The translations under genes and the position numbers were made by a program. A stretch of 64,000 bases of DNA, taken from NCBI GenBank assembly GCA_034620365.1, contig JAQGEQ010000161.1, positions 62,001 through 126,000 of the forward strand. The letters run 5' to 3'. Positions 1-11,035 of the stretch are shown piece by piece. Under the pieces are notes generated by a model. It had not been told where the DNA came from, ran no database searches, and saw only the letters and a list, made by a program, of their open reading frames with translations. The stretch's first letter is position 1. Every line of letters begins with the position of its first letter. The stretch is from Pegea sp. RAD2-039. Taxonomy: Eukaryota; Chordata; Thaliacea; Salpida; Salpidae.

Positions 1-712
1 ATAAATCTTTTGCGATTACCATAAAAACGGTTGCTAAATCTAAAGATGCTTTTTTAAACTTTATGCTTGGTTCTCTATCAAGATCTATTTATAAAATATT
101 CTCAGGTTTCAAGATTTAGAAATGATCGGAGAAAAGCTTATTGCACAAACAAATTTAGTTGAAAAATATACTAAAAATCAAGCGGTAAGCATATAACATA
201 TTTTTATTAATCAATTTCATTTAAGTTTAATTAATTTTCCGTTAATTCAAAGAAAAATGAAGAAATAATCAAAATTAAAGCCTCCAGAAATGCTATTGGT
301 ATTTCAACACTTTTTAATAAAAATATAGACTGACAATTTTTGAAATTATTCTGTATTAGCTCTTGAATTACAACGACATGTAAAGATGTATAATAAGGTT
401 CGTAATTACTGGTACAAAGAAGTTGTTACTTCATTACTGTTCTTTGAGAATCAAGAAAAAAACAGAATTGAAAAAACGATCGCATTAATGAAAGATTATA
501 TCAAAATTGCTTCAAATTCTCCAAATATTGCTAATCAGGTAAAATTTCAAATAATTGATAAATATATAATCGATAAATAGTAACTTTGTACATTTCAGGC
601 TAATAAAGCTTTAATGGAATCTTTAAATAATTTTTCTGCTGAAAAAGAAATGGATTTTTGGATAAGGCAAAACTGTACTGGCCAAAATAGACCAGTAGAT
701 ATCGAAATCTAG
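1..712 (+). CDS. GAS7-like F-BAR protein, C-terminal exons (5' part lies outside the window)
   Basis: These are the last exons of a gene entering from the left edge. Exons that can be read are about 110-180, a short one near 255-295 (boundaries unsure), 360-538 and 599-712, each with GT and AG borders. The peptide is helical and rich in charged residues. It ends in FWIRQNCTGQNRPVDIEI followed by TAG at 710-712. From memory this closely matches the end of GAS7 (a W-R-x-x-x-T-G-x-x-R-P-V-D-x-E-I pattern), and the preceding helix (YNKVRNYWYKEVVTS) fits the last F-BAR helix. F-BAR proteins bind and curve membranes and link them to actin. The SH3/WW part of GAS7 would lie upstream, so the full architecture is unknown. 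The gene is tail to tail with ethanolamine kinase. Other PSTPIP/FCH-type F-BAR proteins are possible but fit the terminus less well. Confidence 0.72.
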
Positions 713-1223
713 AATTAAGATTCAGAATTAATATTTCTTAATGAATAAGAAACATTTAATAAATCTGATTTACACAGATTTTATTTGATATTCTATAGTT
801 TTTAAAGAGTTTATTGAAAATGTATCAACATAAAATTTGCTCTAATTTAAGTAAAACAATTTTAAGTACAGAAATTAAAGTTGGATGCCAGAGATAAGAT
901 AAAAAACAATAATTTTCAACTTGTAAATAACTACGTAAGTAAATTGAAGCTAACAAATTTACCAGATAGTACAAGGTTTTCTCATCGAGGTAAATCTCAC
1001 AAAAAGTGGTGAACTAAATAATTAAAAGCGAACAACATTTATGAAGTAAACAATTTTTGATGTGAAATAGAAATTAGGAACGATACAGGATGTCGAACTA
1101 ACTAGTAATTTGGTCAAATGAATAAGATACCATCAAACTATTAAAGAAAATAAAACTTTAAAATATATAAACAACAATAAACTCATTATTAGTAAAAGTT
1201 ATTAGTAACAAGATAACTAATTC
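713..1223. other. AT-rich spacer between two convergent genes
   Basis: This 0.5 kb lies between the stop codons of the GAS7-like gene and ethanolamine kinase, so it must hold both 3' UTRs. No open frame, repeat or RNA gene is evident. Confidence 0.6.
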
Positions 1224-3136
1224 TTAGATTGCATCTGCTGAAACTACGTTTTTCCTTTTAAAGTATTCTTCAAGTCGAGTACTTGCATATCTATATCAAA
1301 GTTCAAACATTAAAAAGTTTTTAATTCAAAAAGAATTTAGCAATTTACTTGATATAATCAAAATTGATTGAAGAATAATTAGACTGAACTAAAGCCCATA
1401 AACACCACAACAAATGAGGAACCTAAAGATGCAGGATTAGAGGGTTCCAATTTAAGTCTTTACATTTTTTACCATGCTGAATAAATAAACTTTTTTGTAG
1501 AGCTTTAATGTCTCTTTTTTTAGGGATTCTTCATTTGCATAAGATAAATCATTCAGATATTTTTTTTGCTCAATTAAATATAGTCTGAGCCATTTCATTT
1601 GGAATGCTTCATCAGGATACAATGAATAATCAGGGTCATCAACTCCTTCAATAAAACAATTTGTTGCGGTAACTAAAACATATTCTATTTCAAATTGATT
1701 TTTGCTATTTGACCTTTACTTTGTCAATATTTTGTTTGTTGCAAATATTAGATAAACAATCAAAACATGAGTATAGTACCTGCGTACTCACAAAAATGGT
1801 TTGCGATATCAAATGCTTGATAATTATATGAGGCATATTCATAATCAATAAAACTAATTTTATCTGTAAAAAAAATAATTGATATTTTATTGATCAGTTT
1901 TAAATCTACTTTTTTTCTGGTTGAAAACGATATTATGAATAAGTAGATCATTGTGACAAAAAACGATTGGTGATCCAATTTCAGTGAGCTGGTTTTCCAA
2001 CTTGTCGATCTCTGATTCCAACTCACAATAAGATGTCGGAAGATGACTTTCAAAAGAACTGATTTAAAACAAACCTGATGAAATCTAAAAGTTCAAACCT
2101 TTCATTAGGAGAGTTTTGTTTGGCGATTGCTAAAAATTTTCTCATCAGTTTAAAGGTGCTAGGTTGTTTGGAAGATTCAGTCAAAGGAATAGAATGCATC
2201 TTTACCATTTCACGAATAATCAAGCTAAGTGATAACAAGTTTAAGTTATTCAAAATAAAATAAATAAAAATTTATATGAAAATATTTACTGATAAATCTG
2301 AGGGTCACGAACAGAAGACGTGGTTGTTGTAACACCAACTATGAACTCATAGCACAAACCATTTTCAAATATACAGTAAATTTCAGGGGCACAATTGTGA
2401 GAATGTAGTAAAAGAAAGCTTTCCACCTTAAAATAGTTTTCTAAAATAGCTTCAAAAAGTAAATAAAACATAAATATTTATATTTGGAAGTTTATATTTT
2501 TATCATTAGTTTAAATTGCTGATCAAAAATTTGATTAAATTTAAAGTTTACATAAAAAAACACAGAATAAAACAATCTTTAAATAGCTTTAAAATTTGAT
2601 ATAATTTATTCAATAATAGTTTTAATATATTTCAAAAAATGATAAAAATAAACTCAAAAAAGTGATTAAGGTATTGAATAAAAAATGTTTTTTAAGTATC
2701 CAAAGTATACAACCAAAAAAATTACATTTCAGTTTAACTTTCTCAAAAATGCTTAGATATTTATAAAAATGATGAAAATCTAATTTTTTTATGAAATTAA
2801 GAAAAGAACTGAAAAGAAATTATTTAAAAAAGATTTTTTTTACTTCGGCTGTTCTGTCTAGAAACTTGTCAGTTCCATTTCCATTAATACGAATTAAAAC
2901 AATATTATCTGGGTTTCCTTTCTCATAAAACCCCAACATTTTATTAGTTATTCCAGATTCATATATCTTAACAATAAAAACTTGAAATAATTTGTTCTAA
3001 GTATTCAATTATGAACTAGACTTACTTTACAAGTTACTAAATCATAATTCCAATCTTTTCTTACAAGTTTTAATATTTCCAGTGATTCTTCAACAGCATT
3101 TTCAAGATTTATAGCAATTTTCAATCTTTTAACCAT
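1224..3136 (-). CDS. ETNK1: Ethanolamine kinase (choline/ethanolamine kinase family), multi-exon
   Basis: It phosphorylates ethanolamine with ATP, the first step of the CDP-ethanolamine route to phosphatidylethanolamine in the cytosol. I read eight or so exons on the minus strand: 3136-3026, 2966-2844, 2426-2290, 2224-2075, 2058 to about 1890, about 1860-1780, about 1640-1480, then two short ones ending at TAA 1224-1226. Phases agree across every junction I checked. Family landmarks appear in order: SGITNKMLGFYEKGNPD, HNCAPEIYCIFENGLCYEF, the catalytic Brenner box IVFCHNDLLIHNIVF (D at HND), FIDYEYASYNYQAFDIANHF with the metal-binding DYEY, then DYSLYPD and LLWCLWALVQ. These match ETNK1/2 better than choline kinase. 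It begins MVKRLKIAINLENAVEESLE, with no long N-terminal extension. The vertebrate symbol is used loosely, since ETNK1 and ETNK2 cannot be told apart here. Confidence 0.92.
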
Positions 3137-4847
3137 TTTATTAATTTCAAAAACTTATTTATTTAATTCTAATACAAGTTGCTCTAAAAACAAAGTTATA
3201 ATAAATATTAAAACATTATATCACCTTAATGTAAGTTGAATAAAGTTTAATTTAAAAATATTTTCATTTGAAGTATAAAATTCATAAATAAATATTTCAA
3301 AAGAACTATCACCAAACAAATTGTTGAAATAGTGCATCACTTAAAATTACAAAATATCAACAAAAATTCAATATTTATACAAAACATAAAATTTGTATTA
3401 AATTAAAGAATCTAGAGTGTAGAAAATCTCACAAAAAACTTTTAACATAAGTCAATTTTTTTAGTTTCAATTTAATGAAAAATTGTTTTTAAATTAAAAA
3501 TATTTCAAATATTTAAAGTAATTAAAACAGTTTTAAAATAGTTTTAAACTTTATAAGATTTATCTTACAGAAAATTAACTGAGAAAATAGAAAGTAAATT
3601 ATATCTCTGAATTTTTATTTACTTATAATATTTCTACGTGTTACAAACAAAAAATTAGTTCAAGTTATTATAATTATAATTAATAAAAGTTTCATTTTAG
3701 GGTATTTTTTAATTCTTAACTATGATAAGAAACTCCTAAAAACATTTAAACTAAAGTCCATTTTAGTATTGATGTTTTAAAGCTAATTTCAACCATTTAG
3801 AAATTCTTTTTTTGTTCCAGGAAACATAAAAAATTCAATTATACTAAAGTTAAATGTTTATCTCACTTTTAAGTATTGTTAATCTGTTATAGAAATAAGC
3901 TTAGAAAGGATTTTACTACCTTCATTGCTTCAAAGGTAAGAATTCATAAATACATATTAAAAAAACTTTTTATTAAATTAGAAAAAAATCTTTTGAGACT
4001 TTTGAAGAGCTTGTAGTCGAGCTTCTGGATGAAACTAATTACTTTAATGTTGTTTCTTTTTGTGATAAATTTGAGACTATTGACAATAAACTATTTGAGT
4101 GAAAATATTTTCAACATTACTAGTTGGTTGAGTATTTATCAAAAAAGTTCTTTATTTCGATAACTACTCAAAATTATTTGTGAGAATGTGTGTTAGCGGG
4201 AGGTGTTCTCTTCAGGTACCCTCATTCGCATTTATTGTAATAAATAAGTAACAACTTCTTAGACAATAATTTCAGAGATTAGTAATTCAAATGCTAAACA
4301 GTTTTTGCAGAAAGTTTTACAGTTTCGGTAAGAAGGTCTGTTTATCAGATTTTTTATAAGCTGTTTATCATTGTTATTAGTTTTTATCCTTTCTATTGGA
4401 AATGTTCCATTCCTTATGAGATAATCTGGCTAAAAATATCAACTAAAGAACTTGTTAATTTTCAAGATGTATGTGAAAAGTGGTTGAGATAAAAAAGATT
4501 TGTATCAATTAATTTTTGAACTAAATCTGCAAAGTAAGAAAATAAATTGCATTTAAAAGTTCAACAAACTGAAAAAATATTTAATTGATTCAAACATCTT
4601 CAAATTTCTCAACTCAGTAATGAACTTCTGGCTTCGACCAAAAACAATTTTTAACTATTATAAAAAACTCTCACAAAATTATTGAAATTTTCTAAATTCC
4701 AGTTTTATTCTTATAAACAAATTAAATTTGAATATCCTACAGCGACTCATCAATAAATAAAATATTTCACTTTATTCCAACATTAAAATCTAAGATCCAG
4801 TTTTTTGATAAAAATGAGAAACACAAGAAGAGACATCATTGAAAGTT
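3137..4847. other. AT-rich intergenic DNA with a LINE 3'-end relic
   Basis: There is no supported gene in this 1.7 kb. It contains the short LINE tail listed at 4178-4250. A small plus-strand open stretch at about 3985-4101 (about 38 codons, starting around SFETFEELVVELL) has no recognisable family and no clear start, so it is not called. The rest is A/T-rich with many stops in all frames. Confidence 0.6.
4178..4250 (+). mobile_element. LINE 3'-end fragment (about 70 bases, plus orientation)
   Basis: This is the reverse-complement match of the terminal module found at the 3' end of the large LINE at 20938. It contains TGAGAATGTGTGTTAGCG, then GAGGTGTTCTC, CCCTC, and a TTTATTGTAATAAATAAG tail. 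Only the last about 70 bases of the element are present, as expected from severe 5' truncation during target-primed reverse transcription. Confidence 0.85.
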
Positions 4848-5325
<478 letters not shown>

Positions 5326-5377
5326 AAAGTCAAAATTCTCAATTAAAAGTAACAAACAAAAGTTCAATTTTGTTTAA

Positions 5378-6522
5378 TCATTGGCATAAAACTACAGTTG
5401 GAAGAGTCACAGAAGCTTTTTGTGCAAATGCCCCAAACACATGTTTATAAGCAAGAAGAAACTTTGAACGCAAATCCTCATCATCCAAAACAGTCTCTTC
5501 CAAGACCTTTTTTAAACATTCAAAGGGTTTTTTTTGAACTAGCATCAACATTTCTAAGCTTTCTACTTGATATAAGTTTTGTAAAAACTTTTTCGGTTCA
5601 TTTGTTGTTTCATAAAGTATTTCTTTGCATGGGAATAATGTAGATGAGTCTAGTATATGATCATATGAAGATTTAGAAGAAGTGTTTGGGATGATAGTGC
5701 TGTTCGAAATATAATCACAAGTTTCGATAATATTCTTTGTAATCAAATCAACTTTTTTAAGAATTAATTCATTTTTACGATTTTGTAAAATAGAGCTGAG
5801 ATTTTGGGAACCATAATCTGTTCTTAATACAAATATTAGTCTGTTGCATAACAAAGTAATATTGTTGATCATTTGAAGAGCAGCATCTAACGTAAGAGTA
5901 GTTTTGATTCCACCATTGAGAGCTTTTAGAAAATTGATTTCCTCTTTTGAAGGTTTTGATAAGAGAAAATGAGAACCAAAGGCTTTTTGCTGTTTCAATT
6001 GACGGGTCAAATAGTCAAGTTTGTTTAATTCTTTGGGCAAACTGAATTTGTTGATTGCTTCTTCTAAAGGAATGAACTTTTTATGACAAGGATCTAAGTT
6101 TTCTTTAATTGGTATCTCCTTCACTTTAGTAAGCTCAGAAGATACTAGAAAAGATTCTTTTGTTTCTCTTTCTTCTTTGATCTTCTTTCTACTCTTCATC
6201 TTTTTCGTCATCAGCACATCAGTAGGTTTAGAGAGCTTATGACTACGAACTGATTTAGCTTTTTTGAGTAAATTATCAATTTGCTGAATATTTTTGTCGA
6301 CTACTGGCTCCTTTACAACAGTCGCTGTATCATCAGCAGTTACATCACTAACAAACGACGGATTTTTCCATGGCTTTATAAGTTTTTCTGCAAATAAGCA
6401 ATCAAAATCTGTGTTGCTTTTCAGATAACCTCACCTGTGTAACAACATCTGTGCTCAACTTTCTCGTTTTCAAATTGAATTTTTTCTAGAACATCTTCAA
6501 CCCATTCATATAACTTCTCCAT
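5378..6522 (-). CDS. Uncharacterised protein, possibly TEDC2-like (tubulin epsilon/delta complex)
   Basis: It has two exons, 6435-6522 and 5378-6387, separated by a 47-base GT-AG intron. Splicing keeps the frame and gives a 365-residue protein that starts MEKLYEWVEDVLEKIQFE. The first 110 residues or so are polar and lysine-rich, with a basic cluster around KKMKSRKKIKEE. The rest is mainly helical, with the segment LNKLDYLTRQLKQQKAFG and a Cys-containing end. No membrane segment or signal peptide is visible. The L-x-x-L-T-x-x-L-K segment and the spacing of two C-terminal helices recall centriolar TEDC2, but this is a weak likeness from memory and not a firm assignment. A 3' splice acceptor sits 15 bases before the ATG. 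The gene is immediately upstream of NDUFAB1 (92 bases), suggesting cotranscription. Confidence 0.7.
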
Positions 6523-7058
6523 GAGTATTTTTGAGATCTATAACACAAAAAATATTTTAATCTGTTTATCAAATATTGAATTATCATTTTGTAGCTATTA
6601 AAAGTTTACCACAGTCTTTTTAATCTACTATTGTTATAGAAAAGTAAATATCGTTTAAAAACATTCCTAAATACTTTTCTTCAAATTAAAAAGCACAAAA
6701 GTTTATGGAAACATCCAATAAACTTTATTATATAAAGTATTTACTTGTTGAAACTTTAATTCCACAGAATTTACAAAAACCTGAATTAAATATATCTGAA
6801 AAACAAAAATAGCTGGATAATAATCAGAACTAAAAAAGTAGATTTGAGCAAAATAAATCAAATGTAAGATTTATAAACTGAATTGTTATCAGTTTAAAAA
6901 CCAAATTCAAACAATTAATGTAAATTGAATAGCAACCTTCAAACTGTTGGAAATTTTGTGATTACTTTCAAGTAAACTGGCTTATCTATGTAAATATAAG
7001 ATGAAATATCAGAAAGTGAAAAAAATTACAATCACGAATAATAATTAGAAGAATTTTC

Positions 7059-7691
7059 TCAAAATCCAGCTCTTTCCTTTTCTTTCTTTCGCTTCTTCAC
7101 CTTTTTCTTCTTCTTTTTATCTTCTGTGCTTCGTTTAAGACTTCTTTTATTTCCAAGTTCAAGGCTTTTAACATCAGGGAAAATAGAATCCAACTTATTA
7201 GAACTTTTATGTTTATGACGTTTTTTATTTTCAGCTTTTTGTAACTCAGGGAGATATTTTTCAGGTAAAGGACCAGGATGCAACCGAAAAGCAGTCATTA
7301 AACTTCCAGATTCAATTTGTTGAATAGATTTAGTAGTTATTGGTGGGTCTTTTATCAAATGTTGCAAAGTACTTTTGATATCTGTAGATGGTTCATCCAT
7401 TGAATTGGGAACAATAGAAAGATATGAACTTAATGATTCTTTTACTTTCTTTATACAAAACCTGTTATAAGTACTTTCTAAGCCATGATGGACCAGCAAA
7501 TTCATGCTTCCAGACAATTGGTCTGGTGGTGGTTGGTTTTTCATCAAGTATATATTTGATTGGTTAGGTGGTTGTGGTTGGTTATTTGGGTGTTGGTAAC
7601 TTTCACTAATTGACATGGTGTTTTCAGTGAAAAAATTTGGTGTTTTTTGCTGGACTTGATTGAAGAAGGTTTCTTCCATATTATATTCCAT
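7059..7691 (-). CDS. MED19: Mediator complex subunit 19, intronless
   Basis: It is a 210-residue nuclear protein of the Mediator head module, which bridges transcription factors and RNA polymerase II. The start is rich in Q, N and P. The core MED19 domain runs from about residue 58: SGSMNLLVHHGLESTYNRFC, KKVKESLSSYLSIVPN, LIKDPPITTKSI and the diagnostic TAFRLHPGPLPEKY near residues 133-147. The tail after about residue 152 is strongly basic, with KRHKHKSS and a run of lysines near KKKKKKVKKRKK, as in animal MED19. Length is typical for the family. An upstream in-frame stop and a CAG acceptor 25 bases before the ATG support this start. MED26/MED30-type subunits are excluded by the FRLHPGPLPE motif. 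Confidence 0.95.
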   Translation of the reverse strand: MEYNMEETFFNQVQQKTPNFFTENTMSISESYQHPNNQPQPPNQSNIYLMKNQPPPDQLSGSMNLLVHHGLESTYNRFCIKKVKESLSSYLSIVPNSMDEPSTDIKSTLQHLIKDPPITTKSIQQIESGSLMTAFRLHPGPLPEKYLPELQKAENKKRHKHKSSNKLDSIFPDVKSLELGNKRSLKRSTEDKKKKKKVKKRKKEKERAGF

Positions 7692-7967
7692 CCCTAAGCT
7701 CCAACAAAGCCAAAATCTGAAGATGATTTAAAGTAGACAAACTTATCTATGAAAAAAATCACTTCTAGCAACACAAAAAAAAGTTCAGTGAATTATTATC
7801 ATAATAGAAATTAGAATTAAATAAAAGAATAATTTAATTAGAAAGATAATATAAGTTCAATAATATAATTAAACGATGATTCATTAATAAAAAAAACTTT
7901 AGAAATATTATGATTAAAAATATGAAATAATTTGAAAATAAAAAACACTAAAAAATATTTCAGATTT

Positions 7968-9191
7968 TTATTTTTTACCATCTTTAATAATATTTTTTTC
8001 TGAAAAAACTTTGAGCTTTGAATCAGTAAAATTAAGAAGATCTTTAAGAACTTGAAATGTATGTTCACCTAATATAGGTGGTGCAACATCTAAACCTTCA
8101 TCATTTCCACGTTGTTTATCATAAGCAACTGGGTGCCCAGCAACTTTTATATCATTTGAATATTGTTCATGAGTTAAATGTGAAATAAGATTATTATGAA
8201 GAACTTGAGGATCTGAAAATACTTGAGGAATATCATTAATAGGTCCATATGGAAATGAACAATCTTGAAAAATTTTAAGCCATTCATCACAATCCTTTAG
8301 AATAAATTTATCAGATAAAAGTGATATCAACTCTTTTCTATTTTTTACTCTATCTGAGTTATCCTTAAATTTGTCATTTTCTAAAATATCTAAATCTAAT
8401 TTTTCACACAAAACTTTAAAATGTTGATTAGTGCCTGCACCAACTGTTAAATATTTTCCATCTTTTGTTAAAAATGATTGATAAGGAACAATACTAGGAT
8501 GTCCTGTGCCCCATCTCTGAGACACTTCATCACAATTTAAGAAATTAGAAGCTATATGACTGAGAACAGATATTTGAGTTGACAACAGATCACAATCAAT
8601 CTTCATTCCACTGCCAGTTTTCTCTCTATTCAACAATGCAGCAAGAATTGAACTTTTAGCAAACAAACCAGTTGATATATCAGTCATAGCAATACCAACT
8701 CTACAAGGCTGCCCATCTTCTGGTCCTGTTATATAATTCAAACCTCCAATTGAAGATGCAATGACGTCATAACCACCTCTGTTTTGATATGGACCATCAA
8801 AACCATAGCCAGAAATGGAACAATAAATCAACTTTTCATTAATTTCTTTTAATGATTCATAGCCAAGTCCAATTTTATCTAACTTTCCAGGTATAAAATT
8901 TTCAATTATTACATCACTTGATTGAACTAAATCTTTGATTATTTGAACACCTTCATATGTTTTTAAGTTGATAGCTAAACTTTTTTTATTACGATTTATA
9001 GATAAATAATAAGCACTTTGATTATTTAAGAATGGGGGACCCCAACTCCTTGTAACATCTCCATTAATTGGATCTTCAATTTTTAATATCTCAGCCCCTA
9101 AATCACCTAATAACATTGTAGCAAATGGCCCAGCTAAAACTCTGCTCATATCTATCACTCTTAAACCAGATAATATCTTGTGACGGTTCAT
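7968..9191 (-). CDS. SUGCT: Succinyl-CoA:glutarate CoA-transferase (SUGCT), class III CoA-transferase, intronless
   Basis: It is a 407-residue enzyme expected to move CoA from succinyl-CoA to glutarate in mitochondria, recycling free glutarate from lysine and tryptophan breakdown. The class III (CaiB/BaiF) fold is clear: LRVIDMSRVLAGPFATMLLG at the N terminus, EILKIEDP, NRNKKSLAINLK, ENFIPGKLDKIGLGYESL and CSISGYGFDGPY. The catalytic Asp lies in GIAMTDISTGLFA near residue 168. The middle (HIASNFLN, RWGTGHPSIVPYQSF) and C-terminal parts (PYGPINDIPQVFSDPQVLHN, PPILGEHT) match SUGCT rather than formyl-CoA transferase or AMACR. The open frame has no obvious mitochondrial presequence; human SUGCT has a longer N terminus, so a short 5' exon could be missing. 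It lies 277 bases upstream of MED19 on the same strand. Confidence 0.93.
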   Translation of the reverse strand: MNRHKILSGLRVIDMSRVLAGPFATMLLGDLGAEILKIEDPINGDVTRSWGPPFLNNQSAYYLSINRNKKSLAINLKTYEGVQIIKDLVQSSDVIIENFIPGKLDKIGLGYESLKEINEKLIYCSISGYGFDGPYQNRGGYDVIASSIGGLNYITGPEDGQPCRVGIAMTDISTGLFAKSSILAALLNREKTGSGMKIDCDLLSTQISVLSHIASNFLNCDEVSQRWGTGHPSIVPYQSFLTKDGKYLTVGAGTNQHFKVLCEKLDLDILENDKFKDNSDRVKNRKELISLLSDKFILKDCDEWLKIFQDCSFPYGPINDIPQVFSDPQVLHNNLISHLTHEQYSNDIKVAGHPVAYDKQRGNDEGLDVAPPILGEHTFQVLKDLLNFTDSKLKVFSEKNIIKDGKK

Positions 9192-10184
9192 TTTTCTGCC
9201 ACTTAGCTTTTAATAAATATTTTAAATTGAATAAAACTAGAAACAGAACTGATTATTATAAATCATGCTTATAAAAAAATTAACCTGAAATATTGGTTTG
9301 CAAGCTATAAGATTACAATTTTATTTTAAAATATTTGTTCAGTCTATTTAAAAAATGATCTAATATTAGTTTAGTTTATAAAACTAAATGTAAAAAGTTT
9401 ATTTTAACATTATAGAATATATTGTAAATAAACGAAAAATAACAGTGAATGTACAGAAATACAAATCTCAAAAAATACTGCTGATAATTAGAACAATTTA
9501 TGTATAAAACACAATGCTTCAAAAACAAAAAAAATTAAAAATAATAAATTTTTATAAATAAAAAAATAATAAATGATTCGGTTTATTTAAAATTATAATC
9601 AATAATAAAGCCGTTTAACTGGCAGTAAAAAAATATTAAACTTTACAGCACAATGAATCGATACAAACTAACTTTAACCTTAACTAAATTGGCTTTTTTA
9701 AGAAATGTTTTAAAAGGCTTAGCAAATAACAAACAATTAATAATTTATTTTGTCAAAAGCTAAAAAGTTTTGGTAAAAAACTTTATAAATAAATCTTAAA
9801 TATTTTTTATTATATTTAATATGAAATATGGTTATTTATATAAGAGTAAATATCATTTAAAAGCAATAAAAACAAAACCACTAACAATTTTAAACCAAAG
9901 ATTGACTTCAATTATCAAATATTTTTGTTGCTGACTACATTCAACAATAAAAACCATTTAAATTACATCAGAGTATTACAGGTATTCAACTCAGTATATT
10001 ACTCTATTATAATATTACTTTATTGAAGTTGATGGCACGAACTCATTTGAGAATTTATTTCATAGAAATCAAAATTATATGATACACATTAATAAACATA
10101 TAAGTTTAACATTATATTATATAATTTATAATTACTATTAATATTTATTAATATTATAACACTTATTTCTTTACTTCTAAAGTG

Positions 10185-10290
10185 TTCCTATTATTTCCAC
10201 ATTAATTATACTAAGTTTTGATACTTAAGACCCTTTCATTACTTTTCACTCATATTCTTTTTATTCCTTATAAGAGCTGTACAGATTGTC
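10185..10290. repeat. Dispersed repeat B, copy 1
   Basis: It shares the core CACATTAATTATA, GATACTTAAGAC, TTTCATTA and TAAGAGCTGTACA in the same order with 20490-20600, 24650-24790 and 35775-35910. No coding potential. Probably a non-autonomous mobile element or the end of one. Confidence 0.7.
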
Positions 10291-10796
10291 ATTCTGTAGA
10301 TTGTATATTAGTTATTGTTTTAATATTTCATTCTTTAGCCACTATACAAACTTTTCTGGAAGGACAAAGGTCATCTTTTTAAATAAAAATTTTTGTTGAT
10401 TCTTTCTTAATGAATTTACCTTGAAACTTGTAATTGCTACATCAGTTTATACAAAAACCACAAAATGATTTTGAGTAAAATTATAAATTTTACATCGTTA
10501 AAAATGTTAATCCGAATAAAATAAGGAATCGAAAAAACTGCTTGAATTTTTTCCTTATTCTAACTTTTCTGAACTAACTTTAAATGATAATTTGGATTTA
10601 ATCAAATTTTTTTTAGTTTTTATTAAAATCTAAAATCAAGTAAAATTTCGATCTTCGTAAGCGACGATGATAATTAATTTGGAAATTGATAATTGTTAGA
10701 TAAAAAATTTAAAGAAACTTATTAAATTAATTTTATTTAAAAAAACAAATTTGTAACGAAGCTATCAATGAATTCGCCTACTACTGTTCAAACACT

Positions 10797-10841
10797 AGCT
10801 TTTTATCTAATAGCTTTTTATCTGCTAGCTTTTTATCTACA
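10797..10841. repeat. Three tandem copies of a 15-base unit
   Basis: The unit AGCTTTTTATCT plus three variable bases is repeated head to tail three times. It is a minisatellite seed in non-coding DNA. Confidence 0.85.
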
Positions 10842-11035
10842 TTGTCGATTGATTCAATCTTAATTGTCAGAATCCAAAAAAATTTCTCTATTTCTATTTC
10901 TAATGAAGATTTAAAATTTCTAACAAATCTTGATTCAGATATAGAAATGTTGGAAGTTTTCATCAAATACTTTTATGATAAATTTTAATCTATAAAACTT
11001 TGATGTAATTTAGTTGAAATTTCGTTGAAAGCTTT

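Larger units (their letters stand above)
9192..11035. other. AT-rich intergenic DNA between MRPS9 and SUGCT
   Basis: No supported gene in 1.8 kb. It contains a copy of dispersed repeat B (10185-10290) and a small tandem repeat (10797-10841). The minus-strand open stretch at 10781-10966 is low-complexity and partly made of that tandem repeat, so it is not called as coding. Confidence 0.55.

Noticed and set aside
386..580. Short open frame taken as an independent gene
   Set aside because: It is an internal exon of the GAS7-like gene. It extends upstream to an acceptor at 359 and is cut by a GT donor at 539, after which the frame runs into intron.
5398..5643. Plus-strand open stretch opposite the TEDC2-like gene
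   Set aside because: Antisense shadow of a well-supported exon on the minus strand.
10781..10966. 61-codon minus-strand open stretch as a small gene
   Set aside because: It includes the 15-base tandem repeat, giving a K-K-L-x-D-K-K-L peptide of low complexity, with no family likeness.
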